Source of the DNA: Thalassobius sp047123305 | GTDB lineage: Bacteria; Pseudomonadota; Alphaproteobacteria; Rhodobacterales; Rhodobacteraceae | Reading direction: 5' to 3' | Length of the DNA: 64,000 nucleotides | Assembly: GCF_047123305.1 (NCBI RefSeq) | Contig: NZ_CP138918.1 | Location: forward strand, 1,736,001-1,800,000 | In this document: positions 17,081 to 24,788 of the stretch, piece after piece | Layout of the letters: each line of letters starts with the position of its first letter | Position numbering within the stretch: position 1 is the first letter of the stretch | The notes under the pieces: generated by a model | Database searches by the model: none | The model's input: the letters and a program-made list of their open reading frames with translations, nothing else | What the model was told of the DNA's origin: nothing | Program-made: the position numbers and the translations under genes

Positions 17081-17443
17081 ATGATCCGCACCTTTGGATA
17101 TACGCTTTTGGTTCTGGCCACTGTTGTGGGTCTGCTGTTGCCGAAGATGTCGGCGGTGGTGGCCACATTGGTGCCCGGTGTCATGGTGGTGACGATCTGT
17201 ACCGGTTCCGAAATGGTGACGCTGACGCTGAACGCAGATGGCGAACCGGTGGAAGAAGTGGAGCCGGCGGTCGATCACTGTGTGCTGGCTGATCTGGTGC
17301 AGAAGGAACCTCAGACAGAGGTCCCCTGGGTCGCTCTGGCGCGCAGCTACCGCTGCCCCTTTGTGGCCAATCCCAACCCCTATCAAACCTGCGATTACCT
17401 CCGGCAGCAGGATCCGCCCCGCGGTCCCCCTGCACTGGTTTGA
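17081..17443 (+). CDS. Small hydrophobic-N-terminus protein, DUF2946-like, unknown function
   Basis: 120 residues from ATG 17081; no strong ribosome site, so the start is uncertain (an in-frame TTG lies 36 bases upstream). One N-terminal helix (about 7-37) is followed by VTICTGSEMVTLTL, a conserved-looking cysteine, and Cys/His residues in DHCVLADLV, YRCPF and YQTCDYL. This layout resembles DUF2946 proteins, which often sit beside metal or TonB-related genes. It lies 44 bases before the PepSY membrane protein gene and is probably co-transcribed. Confidence 0.6.
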   Translation: MIRTFGYTLLVLATVVGLLLPKMSAVVATLVPGVMVVTICTGSEMVTLTLNADGEPVEEVEPAVDHCVLADLVQKEPQTEVPWVALARSYRCPFVANPNPYQTCDYLRQQDPPRGPPALV

Positions 17444-17487
17444 GTTTCCCAAAACCCAAATCTAAATCACCGTAGGAAAATCGAAAA

Positions 17488-18786
17488 ATGACCGACGCAA
17501 CACTGTCGGCGCGCCCCGAGTCTGTCTCGGGCGGTGCGCTCTATCGCCTTGTCTGGAAGTGGCACTTTCTGGCCTCTCTTTATGTTCTGCCCTTTTTGGC
17601 CATGCTGGCTGTCACCGGCGGCATCTACCTTTACAAACCGCAGATCGAACGCTGGCTTTATGCCGATCAGATGTTTGTAGCCGCCGCTGATGTTGTGCTG
17701 CCGATTGAGCAACAGCTCATCGCGCTGGAGGAAGGCCCAGGGGTGAAACGCCTGCGCGGCATCACGCAGTATGAGGACGCAACCCGCGCAACCTTGGTGG
17801 AGTTCAATACCGCCGAAAACATCCGCAGCTACGCCTGGATCAACCCCTATACCGGCGCATTGCTGGGCCATATCCCGCGAGATGAAACCGCGATGCGGAT
17901 GCTGAAGAAGTTTCACGGAGAGCTGCTCTTGGGCAGTTTCGGCACCAAGTTCGTCGAACTTTCCGCCCATTGGGCCATCGTCATGTTCATCACCGGTGCC
18001 TACCTGTGGTGGCCGCGCGGACAGCGCTCGCTGGCCAAGGCGGTGAGCCTGCCCAAAGGAGCGCTGGCCAAACGCAGCTGGTGGCGCGAAACCCATCTGT
18101 TTACCGGTATGCTGGCCACGGTGCTGGTGGTGCCCATTCTGGTGACAGGGCTGCCGTGGACGGATGTCTGGGGTGGTGGGCTGAGTTACATTCAGAAGGA
18201 AACCGGCCAGAAAAGCGGCAGCCTGCGGTTCTCTCGCAAGGTGCCAAATTCCACCACCAGCGCAGGCGAAACAATTGCCTATGCGGAGGTGTTCGCAATC
18301 GCCAAGACTGAAGGCCTGGTTGCCCCCTATGAAATGCGCCCGCCCAAGAACGACAACGCCGCTTTCTGGATCCGTTCGGCCAGTCGTGACCGTTCAGAGC
18401 AGACCGAACTGATTGTCGATCAATACAGCGGTGCCGTACTGAAACGGCACGAATTTGGCGACAATCCGGTGGTGGCCCGCGCCGTTAGTTGGGGCATCTC
18501 TTTCCACCAAGGGGAGATGTATGGCTGGCTGAACCTGGCACAGAACACCTTGGCGGCGGTGCTGGCCCTTGTCCTTTCGGTCAGCGGCTTTGTGGCCTGG
18601 TGGAAACGTCGCCCTGCTGGGGGGCTTGGCGTGCCAGCTGCGCCCGAGGCCTCGCTGGGCTGGGGCATGGCTGTGCTGGTGGTGGTGCTGTCGCTGCTGC
18701 TGCCCCTGATGGGGGCCAGCCTGATTGTGGCGCTGATCCTCGACAGGGTGCTGTTCAGCCGCCTCGGCTGGTTCCAAAGCGCCTGA
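17488..18786 (+). CDS. PepSY-associated TM helix domain protein (PiuB-like)
   Basis: 432 residues with four membrane helices (about 28-52, 152-174, 205-230 and 350-372) plus a C-terminal hydrophobic pair. PepSY-like regions lie in the long periplasmic loops. GALYRLVWKWHFLASLYVLPFLAMLAVTGGIYLYKP is the typical opening of the iron-regulated membrane protein family. Relatives are linked with siderophore or metal uptake and may act as periplasmic/inner-membrane reductases. That role is not shown here, since no TonB receptor lies nearby. A strong terminator follows. Confidence 0.8.
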   Translation: MTDATLSARPESVSGGALYRLVWKWHFLASLYVLPFLAMLAVTGGIYLYKPQIERWLYADQMFVAAADVVLPIEQQLIALEEGPGVKRLRGITQYEDATRATLVEFNTAENIRSYAWINPYTGALLGHIPRDETAMRMLKKFHGELLLGSFGTKFVELSAHWAIVMFITGAYLWWPRGQRSLAKAVSLPKGALAKRSWWRETHLFTGMLATVLVVPILVTGLPWTDVWGGGLSYIQKETGQKSGSLRFSRKVPNSTTSAGETIAYAEVFAIAKTEGLVAPYEMRPPKNDNAAFWIRSASRDRSEQTELIVDQYSGAVLKRHEFGDNPVVARAVSWGISFHQGEMYGWLNLAQNTLAAVLALVLSVSGFVAWWKRRPAGGLGVPAAPEASLGWGMAVLVVVLSLLLPLMGASLIVALILDRVLFSRLGWFQSA

Positions 18787-18802
18787 AGAACCACCACAGA
18801 CG

Positions 18803-18827
18803 AAGGCCGCCCCTGGGGGGCGGCCTT
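18803..18827. terminator. Bidirectional intrinsic terminator
   Basis: Perfect 11-bp stem AAGGCCGCCCC (18803-18813) / GGGGCGGCCTT (18817-18827) with a 3-base loop, between the convergent PepSY and ABC-F genes. T/A-rich flanks on both sides make it usable in both directions. Confidence 0.85.
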
Positions 18828-18832
18828 TAGCA

Positions 18833-20350
18833 TTAGGCAGCGTTCATTTCACCTATCAAGAAATCCTCGGGGCTGTCGACCTCCACCAACTTCTTGCCTT
18901 GGATCCACCAGAACCGGTTGCCAACATTGCGCAGGAAACTGCGGTCATGGCTGACCAGCAGACAGGCCGCGCCATGGGCGATCAGCTCTTCTTCCAGCGC
19001 CTCTTGCCCCTCGATGTCCAAGTGGTTGGTCGGTTCGTCCAACAGGTAGAAGTTCGGCTGCCGCAGTCGCAGCACCAACATCGAAAGCCGCGCCTTTTGC
19101 CCGCCAGAGAGCGCACCGATAGGCGTGTCCTGCATCTGTATTCGCACCCCCGCGTTGGCCAGCGCAGAACGTGCCCGTTGATCGCCAATGTCAAACTCGG
19201 TTGTCACTGTGGACATCGGCGTCGCCTGGTCGTCCAACTGGCTGAGGTGCTGATCTGCATAGCCCGGCACCATTGAGGGCGCGCAGCGCAGCCCCGCGAC
19301 ATCCTCTGTGAAAGCGCGCTGCACGGCCGAGATCAACCGCGTCTTGCCAGTGCCATTGGCCCCCAACAGCACCACCCGGTCGCCGGGGGAAATCCACTTC
19401 TGCCCAGTGCGATAAAGCGGGCGGCCGTCGGGCGTTTCCACGCTGACATCGTCAAGCGATACCAAGGCCTTGGCATGGGTGCCGCTGTTGGTCAGGCGAA
19501 TGTCCCCGGCGCTGCGTTCGTTATGGGCGGCCTTGGCGGCGCCCTCGATCTGGGCGGCGCGGGCGGTCAGCTGTTTGGTTTTGGTCAACAACAGGTCCGA
19601 GCCTGAGTTGATCCCGACGTTCTTTAGCTTCGCCGCCTGCCGCCGCAGGGCTTGCGCCTTGTTCAGGTCATTGGTGTGTTTGCGTTCATCAGCTGCGTCC
19701 GCCTCGGCCAATGCTGTGCGGGCTGGGGTAAACGGCAGCGGGAACAGCCGCGCATGATCCGCGCGCAGGAACAGGGTGCGATTGGTCACCGCGTCTAGAA
19801 AGGCACGATCATGCGAGGTGATCACAACCGGCAGGTCCCGGGGCAGCGCCGCCAGCCATTGTTGCAGCAGCGCAATCCGGTGCAGGTCCAGATGGTTGGT
19901 CGGCTCATCCAGCAACAAGAGGTCCGGTTCGGTGATCCAAACCGCCGCCAACATCGCCGTGCGTTGCCAGCCACCGCTGAGGGTTCGCAGCGGTTGATGC
20001 TGCAAGTCGTAGGGCACCGAGAGCTCATCCAGCAGCACATCCACCCGCCAGCTTTCATAGTCCTGCTGGTCCGGCGGCAGGGCTTCCAGCACAAAATCAT
20101 AAAGCGTCTTTGCAAGCGCTGCATCAGGCACGTTTTGCTGCACATAGCCCACCCGAAGGCCACGGGCGCGGGTGATGTCGCCGATGGTCGGCTCAAACTC
20201 ACCGGCCAGGCAGGCCAGCAGGGTGGATTTCCCCCGCCCGTTCGCGGCCACAAGGCCAACGCGGTCCCCTTTGGAAAGGGTCAGGGTCAGGTTGGAAAAC
20301 AGCGGATCGCCCAGGGTCACGCCCAAGGCATTGGTGTTCAAAACAGTCAT
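18833..20350 (-). CDS. ABC-F family ribosome-associated ATPase
   Basis: 505 residues from ATG 20350; an in-frame ATG 42 bases upstream was rejected because the family begins at MTVLNTNALGVTLGDPLF. Two ABC domains are present: AANGRGKST with signature LSGGWQRT, and GANGTGKT with signature LSGGQKAR. They are separated by a charged linker (about 235-290), and no membrane domain exists. ABC-F proteins act on the ribosome, as translation factors or antibiotic-protection proteins. Upstream lie an 18-codon reading frame with a strong ribosome site and a terminator-like hairpin. This suggests antibiotic- or translation-dependent attenuation, as known for several resistance ABC-F genes. Confidence 0.88.
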   Translation of the reverse strand: MTVLNTNALGVTLGDPLFSNLTLTLSKGDRVGLVAANGRGKSTLLACLAGEFEPTIGDITRARGLRVGYVQQNVPDAALAKTLYDFVLEALPPDQQDYESWRVDVLLDELSVPYDLQHQPLRTLSGGWQRTAMLAAVWITEPDLLLLDEPTNHLDLHRIALLQQWLAALPRDLPVVITSHDRAFLDAVTNRTLFLRADHARLFPLPFTPARTALAEADAADERKHTNDLNKAQALRRQAAKLKNVGINSGSDLLLTKTKQLTARAAQIEGAAKAAHNERSAGDIRLTNSGTHAKALVSLDDVSVETPDGRPLYRTGQKWISPGDRVVLLGANGTGKTRLISAVQRAFTEDVAGLRCAPSMVPGYADQHLSQLDDQATPMSTVTTEFDIGDQRARSALANAGVRIQMQDTPIGALSGGQKARLSMLVLRLRQPNFYLLDEPTNHLDIEGQEALEEELIAHGAACLLVSHDRSFLRNVGNRFWWIQGKKLVEVDSPEDFLIGEMNAA

Positions 20351-20368
20351 GAAGGTTCTCGGATCAAC

Positions 20369-20390
20369 AAAAACGGGCCGCAAAGGCGGC
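20369..20390 (-). terminator. Candidate attenuator terminator in the ABC-F leader
   Basis: On the minus strand GCCGC/GCGGC forms a short stem (20377-20381 with 20386-20390), followed by CCG and a five-T run (20369-20373). It ends 18 bases before the ABC-F start codon and after the leader peptide frame. The stem is only 5 bp, so it is weak. Confidence 0.4.
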
Positions 20391-20452
20391 AAAACGGGCA
20401 GAACACCAGTGGGGCCGGTCAGGCCTTATGTGATCCTGCCCTGCAAACGCAT

Positions 20453-20509
20453 TTACAGGGCGTGACGGGGACCGTGCTGAAGTAGGTATGTGAACCGCAG
20501 ATCCAGCAT
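20453..20509 (-). CDS. Putative leader peptide upstream of the ABC-F gene (18 residues)
   Basis: A complete short frame from ATG 20509 to TAA 20453, translating as MLDLRFTYLLQHGPRHAL. It is preceded 4 bases upstream by AGGAGG (20514-20519), the strongest ribosome site in this neighbourhood. The ABC-F start itself has a poor one. The frame ends 102 bases before the ABC-F start and a terminator-like hairpin lies between. The C-terminal Gly-Pro-Arg-His-Ala-Leu is the kind of end at which drug-stalled ribosomes could stop, but I cannot check conservation. The call is from position and translation signals only. Confidence 0.55.
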   Translation of the reverse strand: MLDLRFTYLLQHGPRHAL

Positions 20510-20663
20510 GTGCCCTCCTGTTGTTGGCTGGTTTCCGATGCAGGGAGGCTAGGGGATCGTGGCAGAATAGGCAATAGCCTGCGCAAAACGCGACCGCGTT
20601 ACCAAGACAACCATCCGCTCCACCGTATGAAGAGAGGCTAGCGGCCATAACCACTGGAAAAGA

Positions 20664-20689
20664 AAAGGCCACCCCGAAGGGTGGCCTTT
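20664..20689 (-). terminator. Intrinsic terminator of the suc-lpd operon
   Basis: 11-bp stem AAAGGCCACCC (20664-20674) / GGGTGGCCTTT (20679-20689), with a TTCG tetraloop on the minus strand and a following TTCTTTTCC. It lies 24 bases after the lpdA stop. Confidence 0.85.
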
Positions 20690-20712
20690 CGCTGTCTCTC
20701 TGATCTGTTGGA

Positions 20713-22101
20713 TCAAACGTGGATGGCGCCGTCGCCGCAGGCCAGTGCGGCTTCGCGCACCGCTTCCGAGAAGGTCGGGTGGGCGTGGCAGGTCAGGGCG
20801 ATGTCTTCGGCGGAGGCGCCGAATTCCATGCCGACGCAGATCTCGTGGATCAGATCCCCCGCCGACGGGCCGATGATGTGGCAGCCCAGGATGCGGTCGG
20901 TTTCTTTGTCCACCAGCAGCTTCACAAAGCCTTCGCCCTGATGCACGGCTTTGGCGCGGGCATTGCCCATGAAGGGGAATTTGCCAACCTTATAGGCGCG
21001 GCCCTCTTCTTTCAGCTGTTCCTCGGTCTTGCCAACGGTGGCCACTTCGGGGGCGGTGTAGATCACGCCGGGGATCACGTCATAGTTCACGTGGCCAGCC
21101 TTGCCGGCGATGCAATCGGCGGCGGCCATGCCTTCGTCTTCGGCCTTGTGCGCCAGCATCGGGCCGTCAATCGCGTCGCCAATGGCGTAGATGCCTTTGA
21201 CGTTGGTCTGCCAATGGGCATCGGTTTTGATCTGACCGCGGGGCGAAATTTCGACACCCAGCGCTTCCAGACCCAGACCATCGGTGAAGGGCTTGCGACC
21301 GGTGGCAACCAGCACCACATCCGCGTCCAGCACCGCCTCGGAGTCATCCTTGCGCAGCTTGTAGGTCACTTTGGCTTTGGTCTTGGTGGTGTCGACCTTC
21401 TGCACGGCGGCGCCCATGACAAATTTCAGACCCTGTTTTTTCAGCATCCGCTGGAAGGTCTTCTGCACCTCGCCGTCCATGCCGGGGGTGACCTTGTCGA
21501 GGAATTCGACCACGGTGACCTCGGTGCCCAGACGCTGATAGACCGAGCCCAGTTCGAGGCCGATCACACCGGCGCCAATGACAACCATTTTCTTGGGGAT
21601 CTTCGGCAGTTCCAGTGCACCGGTGGAGGAGACGACGATCTTCTCATCAATCTCAACACCGGGGATCGAGGACGGCTCGGAGCCGGACGCCACGATGATG
21701 TTCTTGGTCTCATAGACTTCGTCGCTGACCTTGACCTTGCCCGCCTCGGGGATCGAGCCCCAGCCTTTCAGCCAGTCGATCTTGTTCTTTTTGAACAGGA
21801 ACTCGATGCCCTTGGTGTTGCCGCCAATGACTTCGTCTTTGTAGGACAGCATCTGGGTCCAGTCGACCGAGGGGGATTTGCCTTTGAGGCCCATCTTGGC
21901 GAAGTTGTGCTCTGCCTCATGCAGCTGGTGGCTGGCGTGCAGCAGCGCCTTGGAGGGGATGCAGCCCACATTCAGGCAGGTGCCGCCCAGCGTTTCGCGG
22001 CCTTCTACACAGGCGGTTTTCAGACCCAGCTGGGCGCAGCGGATTGCTGCAACATAGCCGCCGGGGCCGGCGCCGATTACGATGACGTCATATTGTGCCA
22101 T
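20713..22101 (-). CDS. lpdA: Dihydrolipoyl dehydrogenase (E3)
   Basis: 462-residue FAD-dependent disulfide oxidoreductase that reoxidises dihydrolipoamide with NAD+. The FAD motif is VIGAGPGGYVAA (8-19), the redox-active pair is in GGTCLNVGCIPSK (Cys42, Cys47) and the C-terminal base region is HAHPTFSEAVREA. Placed downstream of sucAB, it is most likely the E3 of the 2-oxoglutarate dehydrogenase complex. One glycosyltransferase gene separates it from sucB. A strong terminator follows. Confidence 0.95.
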   Translation of the reverse strand: MAQYDVIVIGAGPGGYVAAIRCAQLGLKTACVEGRETLGGTCLNVGCIPSKALLHASHQLHEAEHNFAKMGLKGKSPSVDWTQMLSYKDEVIGGNTKGIEFLFKKNKIDWLKGWGSIPEAGKVKVSDEVYETKNIIVASGSEPSSIPGVEIDEKIVVSSTGALELPKIPKKMVVIGAGVIGLELGSVYQRLGTEVTVVEFLDKVTPGMDGEVQKTFQRMLKKQGLKFVMGAAVQKVDTTKTKAKVTYKLRKDDSEAVLDADVVLVATGRKPFTDGLGLEALGVEISPRGQIKTDAHWQTNVKGIYAIGDAIDGPMLAHKAEDEGMAAADCIAGKAGHVNYDVIPGVIYTAPEVATVGKTEEQLKEEGRAYKVGKFPFMGNARAKAVHQGEGFVKLLVDKETDRILGCHIIGPSAGDLIHEICVGMEFGASAEDIALTCHAHPTFSEAVREAALACGDGAIHV

Positions 22102-22154
22102 GAGGTGTCTCCGTCAGGATTTTATCTGTTGTTCTACATGTTGCGGGCGGGGGA

Positions 22155-22217
22155 GGGGGCTGTCTGCCCCCCGGCCCTTACGGGCCGCCCCCCGAGGATA
22201 TTTCGACCAAGAAGAAG
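22155..22217. repeat. Dispersed intergenic repeat, copy B
   Basis: Hairpins GGGGGC/GCCCCC (22155-22171) and CGGCCC/GGGCCG (22172-22187) are followed by CCCGAGGATATTTCGACC and AAGAAGAAG, ending right at the stop codon of the glycosyltransferase gene. It shares its core with the units at 3935-3963 and 58701-58728. Confidence 0.6.
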
Positions 22218-23213
22218 TCATGTGCGGGCTGTCTCCTTCGTCCATAGGCGGCGCTGGCTTTCGGTGAGGATAGCGTTGCGGCGGGTTTCGAACCAGTCCC
22301 GACAGTGCTGCTCGGCTGCGGCGATCCCGGGCAGGGCGCGCAAGGCTTGCAGGCGGGCCTGAGTGGCAGGCAGGTGGCGCAGGATGGCGCGGTCTTCCAC
22401 ATCGTTGCGGTTGGCCATTTGATGCCAGCGCGAACCAAGGTGGTATTTGCTGTCGCCCTGTTTGCCCTGCCCGTCACCGCGGTCGTTTTTCATCAGGTAG
22501 AGGTCCTGAGATTTCACCGCATAGTGGTTTAGGCGGGCGGTTGTGGCGGCGCAGGCCAGATCTTGCGGGCGGAACCGCGAGGATTTTCGCTGCTGCAGGG
22601 TTTTGTTCGACAGGGCAGTGCCGTCGGCGTTGACCACTTTGGGATCGGCGACGGTGGGGCGCTGGGGGTTGTGATCCGTGGCAGCGTCAAAACTGCCAAC
22701 GCGGAATAGGCATTTCGATTTGCTGGTGCCGGGGGTGGGGCCGGGTTCAGCGCGGGTGAAGCGTTCCAGCACGTTGTCGCCGGCGGTCCAATGGGTTAGG
22801 CCACTGTCACCGAAGTTGCGCCAGATCAGCGGTACGCAGTCCGCGCCCTGCACGTTTTGCATCAGGTTGGGGAGCGTGCCGTCGCCCGCCTCGATCAGCA
22901 GAAATTCATCGCTGTCGATATGCAGGCACCAGGTGGTGTTGTTCTGGCGCAGGTGGGTGAGGACGTGGTCCATACCCTTGTCCTGCGGGTTGTCGCCGGG
23001 GGGGAGGGACTGGCGGATGTGGGTCAAGACGCCGTGGCCAGCCAGCAGGTCCAGCAATGTGTCGGAACCGTCGGTGCAGTCGTTGGTCACGATCACCACC
23101 TCATCAAAGCCAAGGGCCTGATGATAGGCGATCCATTCCAGCACAAAGATCCCCTCATTGCGCATGCAGGAGGTTATGGCGATCTTGTCTAGCAGAGGGG
23201 AAGGGCCGGACAT
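22218..23213 (-). CDS. Glycosyltransferase family 2-like protein (Glyco_tranf_2_4 type)
   Basis: 331 residues. The N terminus IAITSCMRNEGIFVLEWIAYHQALGFDEVVIVTNDCTDGS is the nucleotide-sugar domain start, and LHIDSDEF (about 112-119) supplies the DxD motif. No membrane helix is seen, so it is a soluble or peripheral transferase; donor and acceptor are unknown. It sits on the same strand between sucB (60 bases upstream) and lpdA (116 bases downstream), an unusual place for a sugar transferase. A dispersed repeat abuts its stop. Confidence 0.8.
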   Translation of the reverse strand: MSGPSPLLDKIAITSCMRNEGIFVLEWIAYHQALGFDEVVIVTNDCTDGSDTLLDLLAGHGVLTHIRQSLPPGDNPQDKGMDHVLTHLRQNNTTWCLHIDSDEFLLIEAGDGTLPNLMQNVQGADCVPLIWRNFGDSGLTHWTAGDNVLERFTRAEPGPTPGTSKSKCLFRVGSFDAATDHNPQRPTVADPKVVNADGTALSNKTLQQRKSSRFRPQDLACAATTARLNHYAVKSQDLYLMKNDRGDGQGKQGDSKYHLGSRWHQMANRNDVEDRAILRHLPATQARLQALRALPGIAAAEQHCRDWFETRRNAILTESQRRLWTKETART

Positions 23214-23273
23214 CGCGTCCTCATCGCAAGCAAAGGGCTGCGCCAGTCAAAGGACCGGCGCAGCGAAAGGGTC

Positions 23274-24785
23274 TTACAGATCCATCAGCAGGCGGCGGGG
23301 ATCTTCCAGCGCTTCTTTGACGCGCACGAGGAAGGTCACGGCGCCTTTGCCGTCGACGATACGGTGGTCATAGGACAGCGCCAGATACATCATCGGACGG
23401 ATCACAACCTGACCGTTGATCGCCATGGGGCGGTCCTGGATCTTGTGCATACCGAGGATACCGGACTGCGGGGGGTTCAGGATCGGCGAGGACATCAGCG
23501 AGCCGTAGACACCACCGTTGGAGATTGTGAAAGAGCCGCCCTGCATTTCGGCCATCGACAGTTTGCCGTCACGGGCGCGTTTGCCCTTTTCGGCAATGGC
23601 TTTTTCGATGTCTGCGAAAGACATGCTGTCGGCATCCCTGATCACCGGAACCACCAGACCTGTTGGCGTGCCGGCGGCGATGCCCATGTGCACGAAGTTC
23701 TTGTAGACGATGTCAGTGCCGTCGATTTCGGCGTTGACCTCTGGCACTTCTTTCAGCGCGTGGCAGCAGGCCTTGGTGAAGAAGGACATGAAGCCCAGTT
23801 TCACGCCGTGTTTCTTCAGGAACAGTTCTTTGTATTCGTTGCGCAGGGCCATCACCTCGGTCATGTCGACCTCGTTATAGGTGGTGAGCATGGCCGCGGT
23901 GTTCTGGCTGTCCTTCAGACGGCGGGCAATGGTCTGACGCAGGCGGGTCATTTTAACCCGCTCTTCACGCGAGGCATCGTCAGAGTCGACCGGGCCGCGT
24001 GGCACGGCAGCAGCGGCAGGCGCAGCTGCGGGGGCCGGGGCGGCGGGTGCTGCGGCGGCAGTGGCCACGGCGCGGGCCACGTCATCCTTCATGGCGCGGC
24101 CATCTTTGCCGGTGCCGGTGACAGCGTCGCGGCTGATGCCGGCCTCTGCCATGGCTTTCTTGGCGGAAGGCGCATCCTCAATGTCCTTACCAGTTGCGGC
24201 AGGGGCCGCAGCAGGCGCGGCAGCTGCGGCCGCAACGGCGCCAGCGCCCGAGGAGATCACGGCCAGTTTGGCGGTGGCGTCCACGGTAGCGCCTTCTGCG
24301 GCAACGATTTCGGCCAGTACACCTGCGGCGGGGCTGGGCACTTCGACGGAGACCTTATCGGTTTCCAGTTCGCAGAGCATTTCGTCCTGTGCAACCGCAT
24401 CGCCAACCTTTTTGAACCAGGTCGAAACAGTGGCTTCCGACACGGATTCACCCAAGGATGGCACCATCACGTCAACGGCCTGTGCCTCGCCTGACGGGGC
24501 GGCAGCGGGGGCAGCCGCGGCGGTGGGGGCCGATGCGGCTGCAGCGCCGCCTTCCGAGATGTTGGCCAGGAGGGCGTCAACACCCACAGTGGCGCCTTCG
24601 GCGGCGACGATTTCGGCCAGCACACCCGCGGCGGGGCTGGGCACTTCGACGGTGACCTTATCGGTTTCCAGCTCGCAGAGCATTTCGTCTGCGGCCACGG
24701 CATCGCCGGGCTTCTTGAACCAGGTGGCGACCGTGGCTTCGGTCACGGATTCGCCAAGGGTGGGGACGCGAACTTCAGTCGTCAT
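23274..24785 (-). CDS. sucB: Dihydrolipoyllysine-residue succinyltransferase (E2 of 2-oxoglutarate dehydrogenase), two lipoyl domains
   Basis: 503 residues, about 100 longer than E. coli SucB because the N terminus holds two lipoyl domains. The lipoylated lysines are Lys43 and Lys144, each in CELETDKV. Ala/Pro-rich hinges join them to an E3-binding domain (about 207-245, APSAKKAMAEAGIS) and the catalytic core, whose active-site His and Asp lie in ALSYDHRIVDGKGA. It transfers the succinyl group from lipoyl to CoA. The two lipoyl copies lie 303 bases apart and are strongly alike in DNA as well. It follows sucA by 3 bases. Confidence 0.96.
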   Translation of the reverse strand: MTTEVRVPTLGESVTEATVATWFKKPGDAVAADEMLCELETDKVTVEVPSPAAGVLAEIVAAEGATVGVDALLANISEGGAAAASAPTAAAAPAAAPSGEAQAVDVMVPSLGESVSEATVSTWFKKVGDAVAQDEMLCELETDKVSVEVPSPAAGVLAEIVAAEGATVDATAKLAVISSGAGAVAAAAAAPAAAPAATGKDIEDAPSAKKAMAEAGISRDAVTGTGKDGRAMKDDVARAVATAAAAPAAPAPAAAPAAAAVPRGPVDSDDASREERVKMTRLRQTIARRLKDSQNTAAMLTTYNEVDMTEVMALRNEYKELFLKKHGVKLGFMSFFTKACCHALKEVPEVNAEIDGTDIVYKNFVHMGIAAGTPTGLVVPVIRDADSMSFADIEKAIAEKGKRARDGKLSMAEMQGGSFTISNGGVYGSLMSSPILNPPQSGILGMHKIQDRPMAINGQVVIRPMMYLALSYDHRIVDGKGAVTFLVRVKEALEDPRRLLMDL

Positions 24786-24788
24786 GGG

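Larger units (their letters stand above)
20351..20712. other. Leader and intergenic region of the ABC-F gene
   Basis: 362 bases without a long gene. From right to left it holds the lpdA terminator (20664-20689), a likely promoter zone for the ABC-F transcript (weak -35 TTGCCT and -10 TAGCCT with 17-base spacing on the minus strand, about 20545-20575), the leader peptide frame and the candidate attenuator. Confidence 0.5.

Noticed and set aside
20719..22362. A 547-codon open frame on the plus strand
   Set aside because: Antisense to lpdA; the translation is His/Gly/Ala-rich with no recognisable domain.
24000..24260. Repetitive Ala/Pro codon stretch looking like a DNA repeat
   Set aside because: It encodes the flexible hinges of SucB, normal for lipoyl-domain enzymes.
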